DNA from: Arthrobotrys musiformis
Taxonomy: Eukaryota; Ascomycota; Orbiliomycetes; Orbiliales; Orbiliaceae
Reading direction: 5' to 3'
NCBI GenBank assembly: GCA_036971715.1
Contig: JAVHJL010000004.1
Span: forward strand, 2,356,001-2,420,000
Length of the DNA: 64,000 bases
In this document: in pieces, positions 47,669 through 61,272 of the stretch
How the letters are laid out: the number at the start of each line of letters is the position of its first letter
Position numbering within the stretch: the first letter of the stretch is position 1
Made by a program: the position numbers and the translations under genes
Notes under the pieces: model-generated
Database searches by the model: none
What the model was told of the DNA's origin: nothing
The model's input: the letters and a program-made list of their open reading frames with translations, nothing else

Positions 47669-48308
47669 ATGTCGCAGGATCTACCTCCCACCGGGGGATA
47701 CGGTCCCATTCAGTACCGGGTATGCAGGCTTCCGTGGTTTCCATCTTCACAAATACTGAACTGCCGACCACTAGCTAACGTAACTAATGGCTCCAACAGC
47801 GGAACCTTCCCCCGCGCGGATTTCGCCCCTCCTTTTACGTTTTTGCCACCCTCGCGATATGTTCTTGGGGTTTCTATCGAGTCATCGATGGTAACCAAGA
47901 AAAGCGGTATGCGATCCCATCCTCCATCCATGAAGCCAGCCGGCTGATTCATGAATGCAATTATTCACAGAGAGCTGCTGCGGGAAAAGCGATGGGCCCG
48001 CATTCACCTAACGCCTGTTATGCAGGCAGAAGAGGATAGAGATATGGTCCGAAGAGTGTGGGCAGGCGAGCGGCGAGAAGAGCTCCTGATGCAAGATGTG
48101 AAGGACTGGAAGTTTGGCAGCGTCTACAATTCCAATAGGTAGGTATCGGCTCATTTTGAAACCTTTGACCCTAATCCATGTTTCCCATATCTAACGATGC
48201 CCCCTTCCACACAGATTTGTTCGACCAACCTTCGTACCTACCCCCTCCCAAATAACAGCCGGCCGCCCTCCTCATGTTGTTCGCGAAGCCGATGGTAGTC
48301 AAGAATGA
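47669..48308 (+). CDS. NADH:ubiquinone oxidoreductase subunit GRIM-19/NDUFA13 (B16.6)
   Basis: Accessory subunit of mitochondrial complex I. Exons 47669-47719, 47800-47906, 47971-48138, 48215-48308; 139 residues, typical size. The start [27 protein letters not shown] is the family hallmark. A single membrane helix follows (SFYVFATLAICSWGFYRVI, about residues 27-45), then the charged matrix-facing part with RELLREKRWARIHLTPVMQAEEDR and the conserved DVKDWKFGSVYNSNRFVRPTF. All introns are GT-AG with TAACTAAT or CTAAC branch sites. Its presence means the fungus keeps complex I. Confidence 0.95.
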
Positions 48309-48754
48309 AACCAGCTGAGTCGCGGCCCATCTGCTCCGAGGGGAACGCCACAACGCCAATTAGCTTCTTTTGGAGAATAGAAGAGAGAAGAGTGAAAAAT
48401 ACATCTTCCTAAACGAATGCGGCACAATACTGTACATATATCATCCAACAACGTCCTCCCCCCCCCTCAAAAAAAAAAAAAAAAACAGTGAGCTCAAATT
48501 ATAACACTAGACCCAACGCCGAACTCAAAGATAACGGGGCTCGCTGCTTAGAACGGGATAAGCTCAACGCAACATAATCATATTTGATATTTTATGAGTA
48601 ATGGGACTTTGAACAAGGGGAACTAGGGCAGTTCAAATGGTTGGGATATGCTTCCATGAAAAGTAACACTGAGAATGCGGGTATTGACACGCTCACAAGA
48701 CATTGATTCCGATAACACCAGACCTCATGGAAACCAAGTCAAGGACCACCAAGA
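48309..48754. other. Convergent intergenic region GRIM-19/GH5
   Basis: 446 bp, with C-run then A-run at about 48460-48485. No gene seen. Confidence 0.6.
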
Positions 48755-51193
48755 CTACACGATTCCACAGCTAACATTTTTAACCATATCAAAATAAGTA
48801 TCATCTTCAAATGTTTGTAGAAATCGTTTAACGCCGGTCGCTTTGAGTGTTTGGGCACCGCTCGAGTGCCACCATTTCAGAATCTGCGTTTCACTCTCAT
48901 ACACCCATTTCCCATCCGAAATTTCCACATCAAGTTTGTCTCTGGGGAAATGGTATAATGGTATAAAAACCTCGGATGGCGATAACTCCGTTGTCGCATT
49001 CGCATCAATTGTCAACGAAAACGAAGACTGTGCCAAATTAAAGGAATAAGAGATCGTGACGCCCGAGATCTTGACAGGAACTGGCCGAATGAAGGCATCT
49101 GCTGCCCTGGTCCCCGTAGACGTGCCGATTGAGGTCAAGGACCGCTCAATCGACATTGGTGTATTCGATAGCGCCCCTTTTACAGAATCGGAGTCTATAG
49201 TATTGGGTGTATCTCGCGGGCTATCATGGTAAGGTTCCAAAATCGGACATCCAGTTTCATCCCTTTCCGGTGTCGTATCATCTCTTCCATAGATACTTAA
49301 ATCTTCCCCGTTCCATTGATCGCCCCATTCATGGTTATTCTATCGGTGGATTAATAAGGATAAACCCACGAAATTATCAACGACAAACTCACAAGAGCGC
49401 AATAGTTCCACCACGTATACGATGCCATGGAGCCTTCCAGTGCAAAATGATTGGCGTCCGACGCTCGAGTTTGGGATGTAAAATCACCAGTCTTGTAGGC
49501 ATATTTATCGTCCATATCGTAGGGTATTCCAATCTCGGAAAACAAGCAGGGTGTCGACCCTATATTATCGAGGCCTTCTTGTTTCATCGCAGTGAGTTGC
49601 TCCTTCATCGAGTTCCTGATCGCTGTCTCGCCAAGTTTAACCGCGAAAGCGGGAGACAAATACCGACCCCTTAAGACACCTAGGACGTCGACGTTGAAAA
49701 ATCTATTCCTGTGAGGTATAAGCCATGGCCCAAATATACCCTGGTAATTGGAACACAAAACAATACCATTTTTTCGACATAAGGGTAAGCCCATCATAGT
49801 AATGGGGTGCGTAGACTATCCGGCCGAGCTCTTTCGTATCTTGGTTGAGCACTGGAGGGATCACCCAAACCGGGGGTTGAAGCAACAGGAGTGAATTTTG
49901 ATGTACGCTCCGAACACCTCGTGCCCAGCGCTTCCAATGATCCATAAAGTAAGTATTACAGAAGACGCCAGCATCAATGACCTGGCCGCTGGGTGTTTTA
50001 CTAAAATAGTCTGGACGTAATAACTCATCCGTCCCGGAGTTCCAAACACCGTGCTGCGCCCATATGCATTCACCTAATTTCCACCCAGGGTCTCTCTTCC
50101 AACCATACTTGGAGTCCGGGTAGTCCGACCCAAGCCATGCTAAGGTCCCTTTAGGGTCCACGAGGGTTTTGCCGGTCCGATAAGAGCCCATGGACCCCAG
50201 CTCCCATGTTTCTACTTCGCATGCCCTACCGCTAGCTGTTAAAATAGCCTGCCACGCGGTTGGAGAGGTGCCCTTTTGAAGTTGTTGGTCAGCCGGAATC
50301 TTTGTGAGGTCCTGGTATCCGATAAGTCCATGGTTCGGTTCATTAAATGACTCCCATCCAACGACGGTTACATCTTCTAAATCTCCCGCCTCTTTGATCC
50401 TCTGAGCGAGATACACAGTAGCATTGATGTAGTGAGATTGAAGGTAGTCCTGGATATTCTTGTTGTTGATGACGGCCTTAGGGGCAAAATCCCGACCTGC
50501 AAAGAACAGAGTAAACATAACTTGGCAAACCATCCGAGTATAGTTCGTCGCCCATATCATTTTAGGGAACTCGGCGGGGTTTCTATAGGTATTGTGGACA
50601 AGCGCTGCTTCAGTGACGTCAAACGCTCGCGGGTTGAACCCTGCGGCATACAGTGTCCACATTGGTGCCCCAGAGCCCCCAGAAAATCGCGACCACTAGA
50701 AAATCATCAATATTCGGGGGTTTGCCATGCTCGAGAAACCGTGGGCCCACGTACTACATCCTGGTGTGGGTCTAAAAAAACGTAGAACCCATACTGTTTA
50801 GCCTTCCGTAGGACCTCGATGGTAAAACTAATGTATTCTTCATCATAAATTCCACTACAAAAGAGATCAGTAAACCGGGGTCTATCGTTCTACCATGTAT
50901 TAGACAACATACGGTCCTCTTGCCTCCAATGCTTCCCACGTATAGAGGTATCTCAGAGTGTTATACCCCCAGTTCCTGAGACGCCGAAAGTGGGTGTCAG
51001 CATCGCCGAGCGGGAACGGGCGACCGACGAACGATACGTTGTCTCCTTCAAAAAATCCATCGGGGATATGAGAAGGAGTTGCTGGAGTTGCCGGGAATTT
51101 CGTATCAGCGGCAAGATTTATACCCCGAAGTAAGATCTCGCGTCCATGCTTGTCAGTAAATCTGGAACCCTCAACAGTCAAGCTCACAGGCAT
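48755..51193 (-). CDS. GH5 beta-glucosidase of the steryl/ceramide glucosidase group (EGCrP2/Sgl1/Egh1 type)
   Basis: Retaining glycoside hydrolase family 5 enzyme. Relatives in fungi (Cryptococcus EGCrP2/Sgl1, yeast Egh1) remove glucose from ergosteryl glucoside or glucosylceramide inside the cell. Exons 51193-50913, 50854-50755, 50695-49767, 49708-49393, 49339-48755; 736 residues. Motifs: LTVEGSRFTDKHGREILLRGINL at the start, FLDPHQDVWSRFSGGSGAP, acid/base Glu in ESFNEPNHG (E246), nucleophile Glu in FSEIGIPYD (E495), and YTWWNYCAL before the last exon. After NNHEWGDQWNGEDLS there is a C-terminal beta-rich domain (FSLTIDANATTELSPSEVFIPLYHFP). No signal peptide from the chosen ATG, in keeping with an intracellular lipid glucosidase; an in-frame ATG at 51298 would add 35 residues without family similarity. 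Confidence 0.92.
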
Positions 51194-51868
51194 GGCAGCA
51201 GAAGGCTGACTGGGTTTGCGGCTTAAGATAGTAGAGTCACAATTCAATATACAATATGCGTAGAGGCCTTTTGGCGATGAGGTTGGTGATCTGAACAATT
51301 ATTACGTATCGCGACCAATGTTGTAGGATATCCTGAGATGTGATCGAGCTGGGGACGAAGAGGTACCGCGTGAACAGTCCACATGCCGCGAGCTTGGCAG
51401 GCATAATCATAAACCAAAGCTACCAAAGCTACCAACACACCAAGAGATTCCAATAAACCCCCATCCGCCTAGTAAGTAAGCTCCCAAACTCGCACCCGAA
51501 CACGAGCAACCCTTCTCAGCATATTTTTTTTTAAAAATGACACTATTATACTTAGCCTGGGTACCGTACTTTGTACTATCTAGGAGGTTGGGGGTTTAGA
51601 AATTTCATTCATTCATTCATTCATTTATTTAAATTTATTAATTTTTTTTTTTTTTTGAAAAAAAAAAAACCCCCCCTTGGTTTTAAAGCTAGAGTGCTCC
51701 CTATAGCTCAGCTGGCCCTCAGCAGAGGCCAGATTCTGCAAAACAGGGAAGAGAGGGCCATATCCTAATTATTGCCTGCCAAAATTGCGGGCATGGGAAA
51801 TTTAGACCCAGTAAAGGATCCTATTCTAAAGACGATGAAAGCGCAATGCAATTGGAAGGATACTCCCT
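51194..51868. other. Intergenic region, GH5 promoter side and RPT3 3' flank
   Basis: 675 bp. Holds an (ATTC)n run at 51606-51625, a T14/A12/C7 homopolymer block at 51642-51676 and the word TAGCTCAGCTGG at 51704-51715, which resembles a tRNA A box but has no partner B box. No gene seen. Confidence 0.6.
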
Positions 51869-53480
<1,612 letters not shown>

Positions 53481-54100
53481 GATAACGCGGGTGAAACTCC
53501 GGGGAGGTAGTTCGGTAATTCGGATGTTGTGATATTCGAGCGGTGGGTAGTTGAGGAAGCGTTTGCGATGATGGTAGCTATTGCTAATCAAGCGTGTCGT
53601 GAAATGTGTATGGTATCAGCTCGTGAACAACACACGAACAGTATAACAGCTAACAAAGAATACGGGCGGAACAGGTAAAAGAAATCACACATGCCTAAAA
53701 TTATTACTGTAAGAATTCGAAAGTTAGAAACGTATTTTATAATAATTTTTTTTTTCTTTTTTCAAATTAAAAAAATAGTTTATATTCGAAATATTGTTTT
53801 ACATTCATAGGATATTCTTAAGCTTATATGTGAGGTATGCTGCGCTGCAGGTCATGGAATGTGTTGCATATTGCTTGGCCTATGACCTGCCAGCCATTCC
53901 AGAACCTTTTAGAATGTACATTTCGTTTCTTATATATCACAACACAGTATAGAAATCGACCTTCGGAACGAACGACTCCCTTATAAATTTTAAACAGAAA
54001 TTCTATGTGAGGACTATTATGCTGCAGGTCATATATATTACTGTTATCAGCCCACACGTCGGCGTACTTAGGAAAAACGAGACGGAAAAAACTGTAATAA
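53481..54100. promoter_or_regulatory. RPT3 promoter and boundary to the A/T-rich block
   Basis: Base composition falls from about half G/C to below one fifth within this stretch, with the first A/T-rich run at about 53690-53815. It includes a pair of similar 29-bp words (53827-53855 and 54004-54032: TATGTGAGG ... GCTGCAGGTCAT). Confidence 0.6.
53827..54032. repeat. Imperfect direct repeat pair, spacing 177 bp
   Basis: Both copies start TATGTGAGG and end CTGCAGGTCAT with a variable middle. They may mark an old insertion or a small tandem duplication; no coding meaning is seen. Confidence 0.55.
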
Positions 54101-57100
54101 AAATAATACAGTTATATACGATTTAATTATAATAATTTATAATTTAGTCAGATTAATTTATAATTTAGTTATATAAAACTATAATTTAATTGTATTGAAT
54201 TGTGATTTAGTTATATTGAATTGTGATTTAATTATAATTATGTTACACCTTGCCCAGATCTCCTTGGCAAGATTCCCAAACAAGCCTAACACCTTACTAG
54301 TTTTTCAACTCTATTAATTCAGATCTTTTAAAAAAAATAATTAGTATTTAATTTTAAAAACAATAAAGTTATATATAAAAAATATAACACAATCTAATAA
54401 ATAAAAAACTTAAAAAACTATTTAAATAAAATAATTAATAAATTAATTAATAAAATTCTAAAAAAAATCTAAAAACTACTATTACTCAAAAAAATTTTAA
54501 ATATATAATAAAGTTTTTATATAAAATAAATTACATATAAAATCATTGTTTGTTTAATTATTTATTACTTATCTCTTAAAAATAAGTACATTGACGAATA
54601 ATGAGTTGTTATATATATATTATAACAAATATTATATAAGAAACAAAATAAATTAATAAATTAGATTTCTGCTAATTAAATAAAACTAAATATATTATAT
54701 TAAATAATATATTCTATATAATATAGGAAATAAATTCATTTTCTCCAAATATTTTATAAGAAATAGAATATTAAAGATATTAAATTTATATAAAAAAATC
54801 TTGTACAATATATTTTATATACAAAAAACTTAATTAAAAAATATTATTATTTAAAAAATCTATTAAAAAAATAATCCCATATTAAAAATATTATAAACAA
54901 TAAATTCCATACTATATATAAAATTATATAAATATAATAATATATAAATATAACTAAATTTTATTAAAAATTAAAAATCAAAACTTAAATTTTTAAATAT
55001 TTTTATACTTTAACAATTTAATATATAAAATTAAATGCATTTAAATAATATTTTTTAAATAAAAGTATATTAGAAAATAAATTTTTAAAATATTAAAATT
55101 ATTAAAACTCAAACATTAAAAAAAATTTAATAAATAAAAAAAATAAAAAAATTTAAATTTTCTTTAAAAATTAATTATAATCAATATATTTAAAATAAGT
55201 ATAAGTATTTTATTATAAAAATTCTTTAAAATGTTTAATTTATATTAAATAAAAAAAAAAATTATAATATTATTTTATATAAATAGTTTTTTTAAATTTT
55301 ATATTTATTAAAACTAATTTTTTTATCAATAAGCCATATTTCGAATATTTATTAAAAAAAAAAATAAAAAAGTTTTAAAAATAATAACTCATTTTAAAAC
55401 TATAAAAAAAAGTTTAAAAAAAATAAAAAAAAATAAATAAAAATCAAAAAATAATACTTAATTTTCAAAAACAAATATTGGAATTTTAAAAAAATTTTTA
55501 AAATTTTTTTAATAAATTATTATTATATTTAGTAAATAAAAGGAAAACTTTTAATATAGAATTTAAAAATAAAGAATATTTAAAATTTATAATTATAAAA
55601 TAATATTTTTAAAAAAGTTTTATATTAAATAATTTATATTTTTTTGAAAATATTATAAAAAATTTTTATTTTTTTAATAGAATTTTTTATAAAAAGTATA
55701 TATGGGGAATTAGGTTTATAAATAATTAGTTTTTTTTTTTTTTTTTTTTATTCTTTATTTTTAATAATATATATAAACATATTTTATCAAAATATATTTT
55801 TTTAATATATTAAATTACTAATAATTAATATTTTATTTATAAGTTATATTATTTAAATAATATATACTAATGTATTATTAATAATTCCAATATATTATAT
55901 AAAATAAAAAATAATTTTTTGTTTATTAAAAAAGTTAAAAAAATATTAAAATAAAAAATATTATTAGTGTTTAACAAACTATATATATAATCAAAAATAT
56001 AAATAAATAAAAATTATAAAGTAATAATTTTTCTAAAATAATACTAATTTTGGATTTTTTTAAATTATTTATGTTTTCTCTTTAATTTTACAGTATCCTA
56101 TTAAATAAATATTTTAAATTACCTTAAAAAAGATTGGATAAATTCAAAAACAATATTTTTTTTAAATTACTAAAAATTATTTTTTGGATTATAAAATTAA
56201 AACTACTTATTAAATAAAATATTTATTATTTTTATTAAATTTTTTAAAAATTTTTTTAACATCATATTCAACAAAATTATTATATTTTATTTTAATATTA
56301 TTAAAGTTTTTTTGAAATCTTAATAAAACTAGTTCAAAAATTAATATATAAAATATATAATAAATTCTTAAAAATTTAAATATATCTATATTAATATTTT
56401 TTAAGTTATTTTTTAATTATATAAAAATTAAAATTTTAATAATTAAATTTTTTTATTAAAACATCTACTTTTTAAATTTTATATAAATAAATATATATAT
56501 ATATATATATATTTATTTTTTTAATAATAAAATTTTTAAATGATTTTTATCATAATAATAAGTTATTTATTTTGAAATTTTTTTTTAAATTTTTTTTAAA
56601 AATATTATAAAAATTTTTTTATTTATTTCATATATTTTTTGATTTTTAATACAACTTTTTTTTAAAAAAAATAAAAATAAAAAAATCTTAAGATTTCATC
56701 CACACAATACTTTATATAAAATATATTTAATAATATTATATTAAAAAATATTATATATAAATTTTATTAATAATAAAAAAAAATTTAGTTATTTTAAATA
56801 TAATTAAAAAAATTTTAAAAATATATTTCAAAAATTTAAATAAAATATTTTAAAACACCATCAATTTAAAAATAAAATTTTATTATAATATTAATTTTTA
56901 ATTTTATTTAATTTATAACTAACTTTTAGTATTTATTAATAAAAAATAGATCTTTATTATAAATATACTTTTGTTAAATTCCATATTTAAAAAAAATATG
57001 TTGGTAATATATATATTAAAATTTTTTAATTTTTTATTATGTTATAAAATAAAAATAATAATTTTTAAAAATTTATTAGTAATAATTAATATTTTATTAT

Positions 57101-58250
57101 AAATAATATTAGTAAAAATATATTATACATATAATATTCTTTAAATAAAATTATATATAATAATTTTAAAAAGTGTACTAAATATATTATAAGATTAAAA
57201 TATATTATATAACTTATATTAATTAAATTTATTTCTATAACACATATTACAAGTTTTAATATATTTTTTAATATATTTTCTTATTTAAAGTTAAAAGTAT
57301 ATTTTAATAATAAACTTTTATATTTAATTAATATTTAGATAATCATATATTTTTATATTATAATATTAAATAATAATTTTTTTTTTAAGTTTTTTAGTTG
57401 GAATATAGAAAAATTCTTTAAATATAATAATTCTTTTATATAATATATAATATTTTAATAAATTTTAAAGTTTTTTTAAAACTTTTTTTATTATTAAATT
57501 TTATTAATAGCTATTTATAAGTTTAATTCAAAATTCATCTTCAATATAATATTCTATAAAATTAAAAAGTTTATTAATAATAATAATATAAATTCCTTCT
57601 TTTAATAAAATAATTTTTTTATTAAATTCTATTTTTTTTTATAAAGTCAAATCATTAATTTATTATATTTGTTAAAATGTTTTTTTTTATTTTTAAAATA
57701 AATAATTTTTATATTATATTCTAAAAAAAATTTCTATTAATAAATTTATTTACAACTAAATTCTTTTATAATTAAAAAAAAAAAAATTTTTATAATCTAA
57801 AAAAACTATAAAAAGTTTTTTAATTTGAAGATAAACACATCATTTTTTATAAGTTTTTATACCATAAGTTTTTTATTATAAATAAAATATTATAATTAAA
57901 TAATATTAAATTTATAAAAAAAGTAAGCAATCAAGTACCATTTTTAATCAAAATATTATTCTAAAAAATATATTTTTAAAGTAATAATTAAAATATTTAT
58001 CTTTATTTTTATAAGAAATTTTAGATTATAAATTTTAAAAATTAAAATAAATATAAAAACATTTTTTAAAATTTTTAAAATTTTAATGTTTTTTAAATAT
58101 AAACTTAAATTTAATTTATTTTTTATAAATTTTGTAAAAGTTGCTGATATAAAAATATATTTTTAAATAAATTATTAATAATAATTATAAAATTTTAAAA
58201 ATAATTATACATTCTTAATATTTTTTTTCAAAATTAATTTAAATTCTTTC
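54100..58250. other. Extremely A/T-rich gene-free block (RIP-like isochore)
   Basis: About 4.1 kb made almost only of A and T, without supported genes. All frames are full of TAA/TAG. Such blocks in Pezizomycotina are normally repeats mutated by RIP until unrecognisable. Only one G/C-normal island survives, at about 54238-54300 (begins ATGTTACACCTTGCCCAG). Degenerate TTGAATTGTGATTTA units repeat at 54195-54235. Nothing else is identifiable. Confidence 0.8.
54241..54300. other. G/C-normal island, possible retroelement end remnant
   Basis: About 60 bp beginning TGTTACACCTTGCCCAG with normal base composition within nearly pure A/T DNA. The TGTTACACC start resembles the 5' end of fungal LTR retroelements, but no partner repeat is seen, so this is only a guess. 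Confidence 0.3.
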
Positions 58251-58499
58251 AAAACGAACTTCGAAAATACCGACCCCCCCCCCATAACTTTTGAACGGAG
58301 TATCCAAAACCAAATAAAAGTACACCAATCGAAAGAGCGGAAAAAATTGATCAAAAATACTATAAAGTAAAAAAGCATATAAAGACCAATAGAAAATAAT
58401 TATGATATAAAAATATAAAAATATTTACAATCATCTACCACACAAAAAAGGGGTTTTTTGCTTAATTTAAACTAAACCTTTTAAAGGTTAGTTTTAAAA

Positions 58500-59690
58500 A
58501 TGGAGAATATATTAATTAGTTCATCTTTGGATGAACTAGTATTAGTGATATAGGGTTTTAAATCTGTTTATTACAAAAAAAGATAGAGAAGATAGGTATC
58601 GGTAGATATAATTGATTTAAGGGAAGAAATAAATAGAGAAGATTTGTTTTTGGAAATTAAAAGGTTGAATGACCTTCTAAAAGAAAGAGTATAGGAGGTA
58701 GAAGACCTAAAGCAGAAAATAAGAGAGTTGGAGAGAAATAATATAAAAAAGACATACACCCAAATCGCCCAGAAAACATTAAAAATACCAAAAAAATAGG
58801 AAATAATCCAAAAACACCAAAAAATGCATAAAATGCAAAATCTACAAAATCTATAAAATCCATAAAATTCAAAAATATTAATTAATTAATGAAGGTTAAT
58901 TATTCCCAGAAGTACTATGGAATCTTTTATTTAAAAACTAAATATCTTCAGAAAAAAAATAAATAAAATTCTCAAAAAGAAGCCCAATAACTTAGAATTA
59001 ATTATTTCTAGGATTTCTCTAAATCCAAAAGGGAATCTAATTTTAATTACCCATAAAAATACCAAAAAAGAAGATATTCTAAAATATAAAAAAGAAATCT
59101 ATTAAGAATTTATTAAAATAGATGAACACATACAAAGACCTTCCAAAATAAAAAGCTAAAAATTCTTAGTTATACACAGGATTTCTAAAGATCAAAAAAT
59201 AAAAGATCTTAAAAAAGAAATAAAAACAAACAACATAATCAAATTAATTAACAATCCAAGATGGTTAATTAAAGAAAAAAAATTAAAAAGAAAGAAATTC
59301 TTTTCTATAGTAATTACTACAAAAACAAAAATGGAGGTAATAGAAACACAAAACAAAGGATATATTTTTCTAAAAAATAAAAAACTCAAAATAAAAAGAT
59401 ATATTAAATTCTCTAAAAACAATAGATGTACAAATTATCAAAAAACTAACCACTATACATTAAATTACAAAAATAAATCAGCCTACAAAATTTGTACTGG
59501 AAAATACAAAATAATTAATTATTTGTATAATATATGCTAAGAAAATAAAAAGTCTTGTAACCATATAAAATATAAATACATTAATTATAAAGGAGAATAT
59601 AAGGCAAAAAATTCCTTATACCTTAAAAACAAAAAACAAAATATTATTTTAAATAAATAGAAATATTTTAAAAATAATATAATATAATTG
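58500..59690 (+). pseudogene. LINE ORF1 (gag-like, zinc knuckles), riddled with stops
   Basis: One continuous frame from ATG 58500 to about 59690, interrupted only by TAA and TAG codons, no frameshift found up to the knuckles. A coiled-coil-like segment (LREEINREDLFLEIKRLNDLLKE) is followed by the nucleic-acid binding block ISRISLNPKGNLILIT, familiar from Tad1 ORF1, then knuckles near 59427-59600. The first knuckle reads C-x2-Y-x4-H-x4-Y, so two of three cysteines became Tyr. Product cannot be made; original role would be RNA binding and chaperoning of the LINE transcript. Confidence 0.85.
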
Positions 59691-61256
59691 TAGAAAATTT
59701 ACAAATATAATATAGTTAATTTTAAACTCTGCATTAATTTATGACAACACGGATTTAATTTTCTTATAAGAACTGTGGTTCTCAAAGGAAAATACTACAA
59801 TTATATACTTAAAATTTAAATTAATTTTTTTAAATTTAAAAACTAATAAAACTAACAAAAATTAAAATAATTACTTTTATAAAAAAGAATTTACCCTACA
59901 AAATCACAAACTGGAAAAATTTAATTAAAGATAAAGACTACTAAATAATTGATTTTAAATCAAACAAATTTAGGAAAATCAGATTTATTAATATCTACAA
60001 CGAAAAACAACAAAATATAGAAAATAATAAATATATAGTAAATTGATTTTTTAATAAGATTAAAAATTACTACATCAAAAAAATATTATTAATCAAAAAT
60101 TTTAATGCTTATTACTTTTTATGGAATCCTGAAATTAAATTTAATTTAAGAGCAGGAAAAATAATAAAATTAATCGAAGATAAAAATTTATAATTAATAA
60201 ATAAAAATGGTATATTAATTTATTATAATGTTAGGAAAAATAATAAATCTGAATCCTTAATTATTGACCTATCTTTTGTAATTATTAATTTAAAAGAATT
60301 AATTATGGATTGGAAAATAGATGAAAAAATTGATACAGGATCAGATTATGAGGTAATCTCAATTAAAATAAAACCAAAAGAAAATGACTTAGTAGACAAC
60401 CCTTTGTCAATTAACAAATTTAATTGGAATAAAACTAATTAGGAAAACTTCGAAAAAGAATTATTAAGTCTAGATAAAAATCTAGATAATAATTTATGGA
60501 AAGATTGCCTTTTTTCATTTTATAAGAAAAAAGAAGATTTAGAAAATAATTTGGAAGTTGCAACATCTCTTTTTTAAAAAAATATAATTTTGGTAGTAGA
60601 AAGATTTACACCAATTTTAAAAATAATACTAAAATCAAAAATTTGGTGGAACGAGGAAATTGAAAAAATAAGAAAAGAAATGTTATAACAAAAAAAAACA
60701 TGGAAATTAAATAAAACCCAACAAAATTGGAAATTATTTAAAATCAAAAGGAATAAATATTTTAGAAAAATTAGATCTTTTAAAAAAAAATCCTGGACTA
60801 ATTTTCTAGAAAATGTAAAAGATAAAGAAATATTCCTAGCACTTAATTTTTCTAAATTTAGAAAAATCCAAAAAATGCTAAATTTAATTTATGAGGACAG
60901 GAATGCCCTTAATTTTGAAGATAAGGCAAAAATATTAAGAAAGGTGTTATTTTTAAAACTACTAAATTATACAAAAACAACAAATCCACTATTACCAGTA
61001 GAAATAATAATTAATAAAAAGTTAATGGAATAAAAAAAGATAAAAAATAGTGAAATTAAAGAAGCTATCTTCTTATTTAATTCTAAAAAAGCATTAGGAT
61101 TAGATGGAATTAATTTTTTATATCTAAAAAGGGCTTATGAAATTATATTGGGAAGATTTAATGATTTATTTAAATAATTATTAAATTATGGGTATTATCC
61201 AATATGTTTTAGAGAAGCAATTGGGGCAATTTTACCTAAATCAAATAAATTGGATT

Positions 61257-61272
61257 ATAATATTCCAAAAGT
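61257..61272. repeat. Target-site duplication, left copy
   Basis: ATAATATTCCAAAAGT, identical to 62084-62099. Because the tail of the insertion is AAT-rich, the exact left border of the duplication could be shifted by a few bases. Confidence 0.85.

Noticed and set aside
51704..51750. tRNA A-box-like word TAGCTCAGCTGG
   Set aside because: No B box at the proper distance and no cloverleaf can be drawn.
58571..59422. Minus-strand Phe/Leu-rich frames in the A/T-rich part
   Set aside because: They are antisense to the LINE ORF1, whose plus-strand frame carries the recognisable motifs.
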